The position numbers and the translations under genes were made by a program. The notes beneath the pieces were generated by a model. The model was not told where the DNA came from. It searched no databases and saw only the letters and a list, made by a program, of their open reading frames with translations. From Opisthorchis felineus (lineage: Eukaryota > Platyhelminthes > Trematoda > Opisthorchiida > Opisthorchiidae): a stretch of 64,000 nucleotides of DNA. The stretch spans positions 3,714-67,713 of the forward strand of contig SJOL01009466.1 of the NCBI GenBank assembly GCA_004794785.1, written 5' to 3'. Of this stretch, positions 1-10,300 are shown in pieces (positions within the stretch are counted from its first letter, which is position 1; each line of letters begins with the position of its first letter).

Positions 1-43
1 CTGCAATCTTGATGTTCCTTGACTTCGTGGAGTCGTTTTGACG

Positions 44-1140
44 TCACAAGTGATGCAAATTAGCAAGCGTGATTCGGACCTTTGGGATTCGTGCACTGAC
101 CTCATCAGACACACTTCCGTCAGAGCTAATACAACTACCGAAGTATGTGAAATTCTCCATAACCTCTGGCGATTCTCCTTGAATTGTAAGGGGTATGTCC
201 AGAGATGGCACGTTATGAAGCAGGACTTTGCACTTTGAAGGTGCAAGGCGCATGCCGAAAAACGGGATGATGGTGGTCAGTCTACTCAGCAGATCTTGTG
301 CTGAGCCTTCGTCTTCAAAGACGATGGCGGTGTCGTCTGCGTACTCCATATCGACAAGGCTCTCACCAACAACGATTTGAACACGGGTTTTGAAGACCTT
401 CCAGCGTCTGCCTCATTATTTCATCAATGACGAATGGAGAGAGTGGACATCCTTGTTGAACACTTTATAAGGAAGCTTTTGGAGAGCTCACCATACACTC
501 TCTTACGTACAAAAGTAGGCGAATATAGGGTTCGGATTATGCTCACAAACTTCTGGGACACACCCCGTTGAGCAAGTGTGGTAAACGACACTGACCGGTC
601 GACAGAATTGAACGCACCCTTGAAGTCAAGGAATACCAAGATTGTGGGTGGTCTGTACATATGGCGTTGCCCCAACACCTGACGGAGTGTGAAGATATGG
701 TCAACGCAGCCTCTACCCGGTCGAAATCCCACTTGATGCTCACGCGTGAAGGATTCGCATGCCGCCGTAAGACGTTGAAGAACCAGTGACGCCAGAAACT
801 TTGTTACAACGGGAGTCAAACTATCACCTCTGGGTACTATATTCACTACGAATACCCATTTTGAAAATGGACAGTATTATTGACGCACCCCAGTTATTTG
901 GAAGGGTCTCTTCCTCCCAGATAGACGCAAGTAAGCTAGACAGGCACTGACTGAGAAATCCGCCCCAGTTTTTGGAGAAAGCGGGTGAATGGTTGTCAGG
1001 ACCGGGAGCGGCTAGCCTGGAGACAGATCGGACTAAGTCGGTGGCATGGAAGAACTACCTCAGAGGCCAGAGGAAGGTTGCCATGGATACGGCTAGAAGG
1101 GTCCGTGAGATAATAGACTTAGCTGGCACGAAAGAACCCC
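44..1140 (-). mobile_element. Decayed LINE (non-LTR retrotransposon) reverse transcriptase fragment
   Basis: Read on the minus strand, 846-424 encodes the palm-fingers part of a reverse transcriptase, with the FRPGRGCVDHIFTLRQVL block and the LDFKGAFNSVDR motif. 349-44 carries the catalytic YADD box (MEYADDTAIVFEDEG) and the downstream NFTYFGSCISSDG block typical of LINE-encoded endonuclease/reverse transcriptases. The stretch 900-1140 gives the residues just before these (IFKMG-like) with stops and frameshifts. It is an old broken copy cut by the left edge of the window. The same family recurs at 2.5-5.0, 25.8-29.0 and 44.5-47.0 kb. I cannot fix the clade by eye; RTE-like or CR1-like are both possible. 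Confidence 0.85.
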
Positions 1141-2154
1141 TTTAAGCGCAGTCGGATTCTCTGGGAATCTCCAGTGAGCTATGAGGCGGTTCAGGTCGGC
1201 TAGGTTGGAAGTCGTCGGCGACCCGACGGTCTGATTGGCAAATCAGCCGCAGTGGCTGGACAGGGCTTTCCCAGGAATGGATTGGGTGTTCCGTCAGAAA
1301 TTGCTGTCGAACCGACGTGCCGCTGGCGCTCTGCACTGAGTTGTGATTGGCGAGAGCGATCGGCCAACTGAACGTGGAGAATATGGTACCAGTTAGTGGA
1401 GGTGCCATTCGCCAGACTTAAGTCATGATAGAAGCAGGATACTTGACTAGTGGAGGTTGTGCTAACGAAAGTGGACCAATTAACTGGGGGACTCGTCACC
1501 TTGAAGACAAGCGCGGAGGCGCATTGAAAGGAGCAGATGCTACAACATTGATATGGCTGGCCACTGTCGGCCGCTTGCCTCAAGCGGCCATCTGTCAATG
1601 ACGATTTGGCTTACTCATTTTGACTGAATAGGTTACAGTTTGTGCAATAACATAGGCTACGCTACAGGTGGCAATTGAAATAGACAAGAAGAGTGAGTTG
1701 AGCCTACTCGGGGCATCGTCAGGGACGTCTCTGGGACAGAAAGGGAAGGAAGCTGTATGCGAACCGTACGCGCTAGCATTCAGGGCCTTGGGTGGATACC
1801 GGTTAGAAATTGATAGGTTGTCATTGCCGTCAGTTCGTATAGGCGACAGCAGTGCAACACGAGTTTGTGATCAGCCCAGGCTTGAAGCAGATGATTTTAC
1901 GGCCTATTTCCCTGGCAATGCGGAATCCACTGTGGACTGAAAGCGATGTAAGCTGATGACAAAGTATGTCGCTGTCGGACTCGACGGTTACCTGGCTCTA
2001 CCGTGATCAAACTGCGTGTATGAAGTGCTTCGTTAGTACAGGTTAATAATTGCGCAGAACTGTCCACAGGTGGGGAGGACATTTTTGGCTTTGGCCCGTG
2101 GATGGAGCAGGAAATTCCCCTGTCTCCTGAGTGCTTTCGACCATACGGCCCCCA
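1141..2154. other. Intergenic stretch, nothing recognised
   Basis: Short open frames occur on both strands but none shows a known motif or a convincing splice structure. The first few hundred bases may be an unrecognised 5' continuation of the minus-strand LINE that ends near 1140. Confidence 0.4.
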
Positions 2155-2355
2155 TATACGGCTGAGGTGGCTCAGTGGTTAGGGCGCGAACTTACTAACC
2201 GGAAGGTCCGTGGTTTGAACCCAACCTCTGCATCTCGACTTCTCCTGCCTAGGCTTGGGCAACTTGGCAGTATCTCAGCCCTCTCGCTTCCTTCGGGTGG
2301 CACGGCAGCTAGGCACCAAAAGGTTGTCACAGCTGAACGATTTATTTCGATTATA
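2155..2355 (+). mobile_element. tRNA-derived SINE, family 1, copy 1
   Basis: The head carries a tRNA-like A box (GGCTCAGTGGTTAGGGCGC) and a B box (GGTTTGAACCC). These are followed by the family body, which includes GCCTAGGCTTGGGCAACTTG and ends with AGCTGAACGATT. RNA polymerase III internal promoters of this kind mark tRNA-derived SINEs. At least eight other copies or partial copies lie in this window, so it is a repeat rather than a tRNA gene. It has no anticodon-arm fold of a working tRNA that I can see. Confidence 0.85.
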
Positions 2356-3384
2356 GCTGAGGTCCACATACAGATGCGAGAAATGTCTGGAAGTGGCATA
2401 ATGTAGGAAGTTAACACTGTATACAACTACCAGGTGGTCCTGGTCAAGAGGACGGACGATTATTATCGGATTTTCGGTTCTTCGTTCATTGGCCTTAACG
2501 GTTCCCACCCATTAAGTGATGCACTGCAGTCAATCCATCTGCCAGTTTCTTAACCATTGTTCCTTGTTTAAACTCAAAAGATCTCATCCGCGTTGCAGCC
2601 TTCAATGTCCATACTCTGTCAAATTGGGCAACAACTATCTCTTGCTGAGGTCTTACTTTCCCTTTCCGTCGATGTATGTTGCGTCTCCGAAACACACATA
2701 CAAGACCCCACTTCGATCGTACACCTCAAGCCGCTTTGAACGAGCTCCTATGTTTCGCGTTTCACTCTTCGGGTTATCTGGTTTTCTTGCCGCAATGGCT
2801 GACTGTATGGCTGACTGATGTGGAGGTTGCACTCAGTCCTAGGGGCTATCCCAGTAGTCAGTCGTCTTTGCGTCATACGTTTGTCTGACCCAATTAAGGT
2901 CGAGGTGGTGAACTACGTTTACTTGTCCTTTCAGCATACGTCCCGACAAGCAGCAGTTCTGGAGGCGAATAAGCTGCGTTTTTTCGAGATCTGTCACGAC
3001 TGTTTCGGTCAGCAACAAGTACGGCTATAGTCATCCTGGCCGGTGATATGAACACTCACGTTGGACGACTAAGCCCGGAAGAAGCACGGCTAGCTCGGTT
3101 AGGTTGTGTACCGAGCATCATCTGTTCCTGGCTAGTACGAACTTCCAGCACAAACGGCCACACCTAGTTACTTGGAAGCTGCTAACCACAAGCCTGTCAC
3201 GGACTCAGTTGGACCATGTGGCTCAGTTACTGATGACCCCCCTAAAGTTTGCCGTCCCTTCTGGCGCACGCAACTTGACTCCGATCATGTCATTATGCGG
3301 GCTCTCATCACTTCGGTTTACTTCAGGATTACGGGTATCAAGGCAGAGCACATCCGTTCATCATCTCCCAGGAGTTTCAGTATT

Positions 3385-3582
3385 ATAATAATAGTAATAA
3401 TAATAATACTCCTTCAGCTGTAACGCCCTTTTGGTGCTTAGCTGCCATGCCACCTGAAAAAAACACGAGAGCTGAGATACTTCCAGGTCTCTCAAGTCTA
3501 GACCGGAGCAGTCAAGAGGCCGATTTTGGTTTCGAACAGCAAACGTTCTCGCCTTAACCGCTGAGTCATCTCGAGCTCAACG
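3385..3582 (-). mobile_element. tRNA-derived SINE, family 1, copy 2
   Basis: It is in reverse orientation. A (TAA)n-type tail at 3385-3405 is followed by the complement of the family body (TTCAGCTGTAACGCC, GTGCTTAGCTGCCATGCCACC) and a diverged B-box complement (GGTTTCGAACAGC). It is older than copy 3 by its sequence differences and lies inside the decayed LINE. Confidence 0.8.
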
Positions 3583-3589
3583 AGTGTTA

Positions 3590-3812
3590 GTAACTAATAA
3601 TAATAATAGTAATAATAATAATAATCGTTCAGCTGTAACACCCTTTCGGTGCCTAGCTGCCATGCCACTCGAAGGAAGCACAGGGCCTGGGATACTGCCG
3701 GGTTGCCCAAGCCTAGACTGGGGAAGTCGAGATGCAAAGGTCGGGTTCAAACCACGGACCTTCCGGTCAGCAAGTTCGCGCTCTAGCCACTGAGCCATCT
3801 CCCCCCCCCCCA
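3590..3812 (-). mobile_element. tRNA-derived SINE, family 1, copy 3
   Basis: It has a (TAA)n tail at 3595-3624. The well-kept body complement follows (CGTTCAGCTGTAACACCC, GGTGCCTAGCTGCCATGCC, TTGCCCAAGCCTAGAC), then the B-box complement GGGTTCAAACC and the A-box complement near 3780-3800. A run of ten C residues follows at 3800-3810. It lies head-to-tail with copy 2. Confidence 0.85.
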
Positions 3813-5009
3813 ACGAGTGTCAGTAGCTCAACTGGATCGAGCTTATCTGCTTGGAAAGCTACTGGAAATACACAGTAATGTTGATGATAAGAATTTGTTA
3901 GGGTGAATTGATGAGAGTAAAAGAAGCTATGCTCTCAGCTGTTAGAAAATTTTCCAGGCCATCCGACTCGACCAAATAAACACCGGATATCGTCGAGATT
4001 TACACATTGTTGTATTTATCGACTACACTGGCGCATGCCAATCTCTCAAACGCCGGATAATCAAGAGCCTGATGAATGACAGAGAACGCTGGTGGTTTGC
4101 AAAGGCAAGACAAAGCTGCCCTCTCTGGCCGTTCCTCTTCAACTTCGTTATCGACGTGCTGCGTGAAACTTCTATGCTGCCTCAGAAACCCCGGTGACGG
4201 ACGATATTACTCTCTTTGGTTCTGATCATCCTAAGGTGTAATTCACTTTAAACAACCTAAATAATTCTTTCGCATGGTTTGGTATGTGCTTCACACCTGC
4301 AAAGTGTAAGGTCACAAGGCTGGGTGGGATCGAAACCGTACCCCATGTTTGCAGGCCAGTCAGATTTGTTTGACTGGGCGCTTGTATACTTTCCGGTGGA
4401 CTGGTTGAAGATAAGTTTGCTTTGAATTGGGAAGGCCAGAGCAGCTTTTGCCAATATCCGATATCTATGGTGCTGGTGTGATGTCAGTTTGCCTGTCAAT
4501 GACAGACTATACACTAGTTGTGCGGTTCATACTGCACAGAGGACTACGAAAGCTGTCAGTTTTCGACGATCGATGTTTTGATACATTGGCCGGGTCGGAT
4601 TCGATGCTGAGGTATGCGAAGTGGTCTTAGAAAGAAGAAACTTTCAAGCTTCATAGGTTACGCGAGTTAGGACATGTACTGCGCATGCATGAGGATCGTC
4701 TGCCTAGCAGAGCTGCCACCCAGCTCTATGCTGAGCAGAAGGGATCGAGAACTGCAGTCTATGACCTGGAGACGAACTAGGGCAGTGTTAAGCAGTAAAC
4801 GCAGTCAAGTGCACAGCTGCCGCCTCCTTGGTTGGAGATCTTGGGACTTATCAACGGCTGCCGACACTGGCGAACATGACTCAATCACGCCGTCAGTGGC
4901 GCTGCTGCATCATATCTCTTGCCTTCAATGCGTACCTGTCCAGTTTCCCGTCCCTTCAAATAAGTAGACTGAATCATAACGAACTAATTGAGTATGCCAT
5001 CGCCTCTAA

Positions 5010-5560
5010 TGCTCAGCGATCCCCTCCGTTTGCGGGTGACCGAAACTGTAGCAACCCGAACCAATGTACCTGTGGTACATGGTTTGGATGAAGTGGCGCG
5101 AAATCCGATAGTAGCTGTGCTTGAAGTCGTGAAAATTCTTCATTCGCCTCAGGAATCCCGACATTCTACTGTATCTAACTCGCGCTCTGGCAGCTGGTCA
5201 TCAAGCCAGAAGATCGGGAGAAAAAGACATCTATGATTGAGAATACTCAATGTCGATTCAGAAGAATAACTTTTGGCTTGTCCCGGGCATCATTCTCTTT
5301 CAGGCGCCGGATGGTTCGTTTGGTGAAGGGACTAAAGAATGTTACCATGTATGGGGACGATATTGTCGTGCACAGCTATTCGGACCAGGAAAACGCAGCG
5401 CACTTGAAAGCCATGTTGGTGCGTATCTGGGAAGTTTGCCTGCGAATCAGTGAAACCGCTCACTCGGAATTTAGTGGTACTGCTGTTCATAAGTTGGGTC
5501 ATGAAGTCGAGCCATTGCCGAAAAAGTTGGCAAGAATCCGGGGCCGCTGAGTCCCAAATT
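5010..5560 (+). mobile_element. Ty3/gypsy-type LTR retrotransposon reverse-transcriptase fragment
   Basis: The frame 5233-5550 reads as the palm of a Ty3/gypsy reverse transcriptase. It has FGLSRASFSFRRRMVRLVKGL, then the catalytic MYGDDIVVHS (Y-x-DD form), then HLKAMLVRIWEVCLRI and a VHKLGHEVEPLP block matching the family's FLGH motif. The sequence just upstream (5195-5232) reads VIKPEDR-like and could belong to it. No LTR, protease, RNase H or integrase was seen, so this is a scrap of a dead element. Confidence 0.7.
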
Positions 5561-5689
5561 CGAAGCGGTCCTTATGACAGTTTCTGGGACGAGCAGGATG
5601 CTGTTGCCAGTTCATAAAGGATCCCGACCCAATCGGTTCCCTACTGTACTAACTACCGCATCAGAATATAGGGTTTCGAGTGGGGGATC

Positions 5690-5990
5690 GTAACTCACGA
5701 AGCCCTGGAGCGTGTCAAAGTGCAGTTGCTCTGATTCACTGAAAGACACCTATCGTGAACTGACCACCCTCTTGTCCACCACGAGGAGGTCGGATATATT
5801 CGCAATAGCAAGAGATTTCAATGCATAGGTGGGACTTTTCAGTTCATCAGGCTAACACCTTATGATGTGTTTAGACTGGATGCAAAAACGCTATGATAAT
5901 GGTGAACGTCTGAATAAATCGGCCCGGTTATTTAACTGACCGGCCGTTCTGAGGTGGTTTCTGGAGAAGATGCAGTTGTACTCTATGGAT
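5690..5990 (+). mobile_element. LINE endonuclease fragment
   Basis: A frameshifted stretch reads YRELTTLLSTTRRSDIFAIA, then RDFNA (the AGDFNA endonuclease motif with one change) near 5815, then DNGERLNKSARLFN near 5895-5935, which is the usual NGERLL block. It differs from the copies at 2.5 and 25.8 kb, so it represents another LINE lineage. No intact frame remains. Confidence 0.55.
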
Positions 5991-6905
5991 TGGTTTGGTG
6001 TGATCTCTGCCGCGCAGAATATGGCCAACAAAATCTCTAAAGGATCGACCAAAAATCGTTCCTCCAGACTACGTTATTGTCAAGCTGCTGCTCTGTGTTG
6101 ATCTCTTGGAAAAGTCCTCAGAAACCCTGGAGTTCAAAAGAGATTTTCGTGTTGGAAGGACATTAATGTATCTTTTGAATGATGGTATTTCTTGTCGTTA
6201 AGGTACCACATATGGTGACGAAATGCCCAATAATTTGTTCAAGCCTCTCGAGATACAGCTAGTCCTTTCCGCAGTGACGACTTCTCAAAAGTGATCTGCC
6301 GCCCGAAGTCCTAATACCGTTTGAAGCCTACTCAGAAGAGAGGATCGACTTCTGCGATTTACGAAGAGCGACGGCCGCGGTAGTGTTATGTTCATAAAAA
6401 ATCATCGCCACACGGTTGAAGAAACTGCCTTCGTTTTGGTTAGTCAAGTATTTGGCATCGAAATATTAGTTAGCCTAGCTCACGAATTTCACACCCTGTT
6501 CTTTTTTTTTGGGGGGTGGGTGGGAGATTTGCGTCTGGAAGACATGTGGAGGCTTTTTTGTGCATTAGTAGGTGTCCCTCGAGAAGTATCACCTTTGAGC
6601 TAAGTCTTGCGGAACCTGCCGGAGTGGTCTTTGTAGGGTGGAGGAAGGTACCTCTGGGCAGAGTACCTTATTGACTAAAGCAAGGCTTTGAGGTAGCTTT
6701 CTGTGTATAAAGTCTATTCATATTATCGCCGTTTCGTATTTTCCCGATGATTTATTTTGATTTCTCAACCGTGGTGAGCTATAATAGTGAAACATTGCAT
6801 TCTCTGGAAAAAGATCAAAATTTCCATATCTCATATTCTTTAAACTATTTTCAACTGGTGCAGAATGGGTTGTATAATACTAATATTCTAACTCATTTCT
6901 TTTCA
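5991..6905. other. Upstream flank of RAD54L2, no exon recognised
   Basis: The start of the RAD54L2 transcript should lie in or upstream of this stretch, but no convincing 5' exon, TATA box or initiator could be picked out. A homopurine-like run (T8 then G7) sits near 6502-6516. An open frame continues in phase from 6747 into the first recognised coding exon, but its first 50 residues look like translated intron. Confidence 0.4.
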
Positions 6906-7334
6906 ATGAAAATATTAGATGGTCTCACCAATGCGGACAGTTGTGTGCCGGTCGAGATTGGTGAAAACAATGTTCCTTTCCTCAGTCGCGAGGTTGAAGC
7001 CGATGAAACATCAGCCAAACGACTCAAAACGGCGGCCTCTGAGTGTCTTACTCAGATGGACGGGTTACTTGATTCCAGGTTAAGCGAAGTCGTGATCAAG
7101 CCAGAGGATGAAACATTGTGTCGAATGAACGTCACGGATGACTGTACGGTTGAAGAGCTAGTAGGAGCTGAGGAATCCTCAACCGATGTCAGTAGTACAA
7201 AGCCATGTGATTCCACACCCCGCTCCACCAGTTTAGCGAGTTCGGCTTCCGCCAATCTTTTTGGATCCTGGAGGGCTGGACAGTCTCGCGATGATGCGAT
7301 TCTTCTTGGTGATTCGGATGATGAACAAGAAAAG
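6906..7334 (+). CDS. RAD54L2: RAD54L2 coding exon 1 (first recognised)
   Basis: It encodes an acidic, Ser-rich N-terminal segment with the SUMO-interaction-like core AILL followed by GDSDDEQE (7296-7327), matching in position and type the first acidic hydrophobic motif of the family. It ends in phase 0 before GTGCAT, a weak donor. The 5' limit is unsure. A branch-like CTAAC and a pyrimidine stretch precede an AG at 6917-6918, so the exon may begin at 6919 with an upstream exon supplying the start. Met at 6906 or 7055 are the other candidates. Confidence 0.7.
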
Positions 7335-10300
7335 GTGCATATTTCTTGCTTTCACTTTTTGAGTGTTTATAGGCTTCTGTAAGTTTCATAATGCGTTACC
7401 AATCAGAAACTACCGCAATTGTTTTATTTGCCTCTAATTTTGTTTTATTTAGTTCTTGACCTAGAACGAATGTCCTCCGAGGATATAATTCTTTATTTAC
7501 ACCTGTCCTCCAACAGAGCCAATGGCTGTCTTATTCAGGTAGATTTGGCCTACGTCTCACCTTTAATCAGCTACAAAGTTTTAATTCCAATTAGCGAATT
7601 GTTGAATCTTGTCTGCAGCCAGTCAACTGAGGTGTGTCTGTGACTCGAGGGCTTGTTAGTTCTCCAAGTAACATGTTATCATCTTTCCGGATTCGTTTGT
7701 CCGCAGCATATAGCCTCAGATGTCATTGAACTTAGTGATGGTGAAGAGGAGTCAGAAGAACCGGAGGTGGAAACGGAGATATGCGAACTGCAAGATGCCG
7801 CGAATCTAATGGATGAACGAGGCCGGGTTGTGTTAAATCCCAATCGAGACTCGGAAACGGAATGCGAAATTTGTTTACCCCCACAAATCGCCCGAGTAAT
7901 CAAACCACATCAAGTGAGTTGTAGGATATGACGGTGTTTCTCGACAGCTTTTGAAGTCTCCACTTTTTCGTCAGATGGTTCTTTTAGGTAGCGGAGACTA
8001 GTTTTAGTCCACTGCTCACACAACCGCTTTATGCGTAGAACTATAGCCATCCGTTCACGAAACAAAGCGCTTGGGGCATTTTATTTTGGGGCGCACGCGT
8101 GCTCAGCTATGCATTTTGAAGAATAATATGGAAACCAAAAAGCACACTCCTATTAGCGAAATGCACCCATTTGCAAACAAATTTGGTTTTGCGAGAGACT
8201 CACCTGGAACCCAGCTGAATCTCTCGTTTGTGATGTTTCCAACCTTATGAGTAGTGCATTACGGATATACATGTATCGCGATATCTCGAATATCTTAGCA
8301 ACTGAAACATGAGGCGCAGCACATTCAGTTGCCTGGAAACATCACAAACGAGAGATTCAGCTGGGTTCCAGGTGAGTCTCTCGAAAAACCAAATTTGTTT
8401 GCAAATGAGTGTATTTCGCTAATTTCGTGCAATTTGGTTTCAAGTAGAACATAAGGTTGACGGAAACTCGGGGACTGCGCCTACCTGATGAGCCCAAAGA
8501 AGGGCGAAACCGGTCGTGGGCTGTCGAAGAAGTATGGGTCACCGGAAACTGTGACATCCCATTCTGTGGATGGTTTTAACGAGACATGTATTACATTTTT
8601 TTCATTTTATCTCTTGGTAGAAACCCACCGAGTACTCAGCTATGTATGACCGCATTGGTGGGCGCTATGTAAAACACTGAAGACTGCATACCCCGGGCCC
8701 ATATGCCGTACAAGATATCATCAGACATTAAGCATCATTTTCTAGAATGCCATGCTGGTTTTCATCATGAGAAACATCCTTTTTCAAATATCTGCATATT
8801 GCCATGCTTGGCCTCGGATTCCCACGGAATTCGTTCTGTAAACACGGTCAACAGACTAGCGTCTTGTCAAATGTCCAGTCACAAGCAGCCTACTGAGCCA
8901 CTGTGGTCACTTGGGTTGTCTAGTGGACTGGTGGTGGTTCTCATCAGTCACTCTCCACCCGCGGTGAAACTGCCGCAGCGTTCATCTAAGGTTTGACCTT
9001 GTACTGATTTAGTGAATTCGATCGCTCCTGTCGCTAATACAACCCCCTCCCAGCATCTCTTAGTGGACCAAATGTTGCCATTAACAGATCTTAGAAGTAT
9101 ATTGTTCTGATGTTCTTATTTCTCGGAATAGGTGTAATTCCATAACAAGGGATTTCGTTTCCATTCTGGATGTCCTCTTTTGGGGAATCACCACATATAT
9201 GCATACGCCTCATTCGGTGACCGGAACTTTCGTAACTGAAGCGAACATGATCCTGGTGTCCGGCTTCCATATGAAGAGGCTGAAAAACTGACCGAATGCC
9301 ACTACCGATTCCATTATTTTAACTTTTTCACTATTTGCTTCTTAGCATGGCAAATAATCGCTTTCGCGGCTCTCGTTCATGGCACAGACTTCCCAAACAA
9401 CAAAAAGGTTATAAAAATAATACTGCTACGCACGGCGACCTTCATAGGTAGCTCCGTCGAGGAGGCAGTTCTATCGGTACGGAGTTTCTCGACTTCAATC
9501 CCCCTCGAAGAAATGAACATCTCGGATGGGACACTTGGGTTATCTAGGTGGTTGATTTACTTCCCATGGAGAAACATCATCCTATGCCACTGACTTAAAA
9601 CAACTAGTCGACTGCCATATTAAACAGTCTTCGTCACCATCATCGACAGCACAAAGTCAGTGTTTAACACCAGTGCAACGGCATGTTTATTGGAAATAAC
9701 GTTGTTGTGAAAATGGAATGGAAACAGAGAGGAAAGAGACCTGGGGCTAGCAAACTACAAACACTCCGAGGATTCTACATTTCTAAACGCGCAATCAAAC
9801 CATCCGGATAAAAAGTGACATCAGTAGCGCCATTCGCATTAGTTAGTAACCATTTTATACGGCGTCTTGCAGGGCCCAAGTATGATCACAGTTGCAGTCC
9901 GTGGTCAGTGGCACCCGACTTTTCTACAATGTTCTCGTACTCTTATGCCAGGTCGGTCAACCACTTTGAACTAGACAAATAAACAGCACTTCTCGAATTC
10001 GATAACTCTTGTGCAATACATGATCATATCACCTCAACTTATGAACCAGGGCGCGTTCTTTTTCAATAAACTCACGTGAACAGTTTCCGGTTGCAGATCC
10101 GTTTGCATTAGCATGCTCGAGCTATGGTTTTACGACAACGGCTATCAATGACTCGCTCGTAGTGGCCACACATAACAATTATACAATCAAACAGCGTGAA
10201 GTAGACTCTGAGATTGGGTGATATCGCTATTTGTTGCTTCAACGACCTTGATTTGAGCCTCGAATGCTTGTACACTATGGTCTGAGCTAATACAACTTCC

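Larger units (their letters stand above)
2520..4985 (+). mobile_element. Decayed LINE, endonuclease to 3' end, interrupted by two SINEs
   Basis: Broken frames keep the domain order of a LINE ORF2. At 2600-3030 there is an apurinic-type endonuclease N-terminus (FNVHTL-like, then ETHIQDPTS-like). At 3035-3330 follow the AGDMNTHVGRL motif, the [17 protein letters not shown] block and the TQLDHVA block. The reverse-transcriptase GCPLSPFLFNFVIDVL-like segment lies near 4120-4160 and an EKC-like block near 4290. A C-terminal LHRLRELGHVLRMHEDRLP block lies at 4640-4700. Stops and frameshifts are frequent, so it is not functional. Two family-1 SINEs sit at 3385-3812, between the endonuclease and reverse-transcriptase parts. 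Confidence 0.8.

Noticed and set aside
2166..2235. Possible tRNA gene (A and B boxes)
   Set aside because: The same boxes and a long common non-tRNA body recur many times; this is a SINE head, not a tRNA gene.
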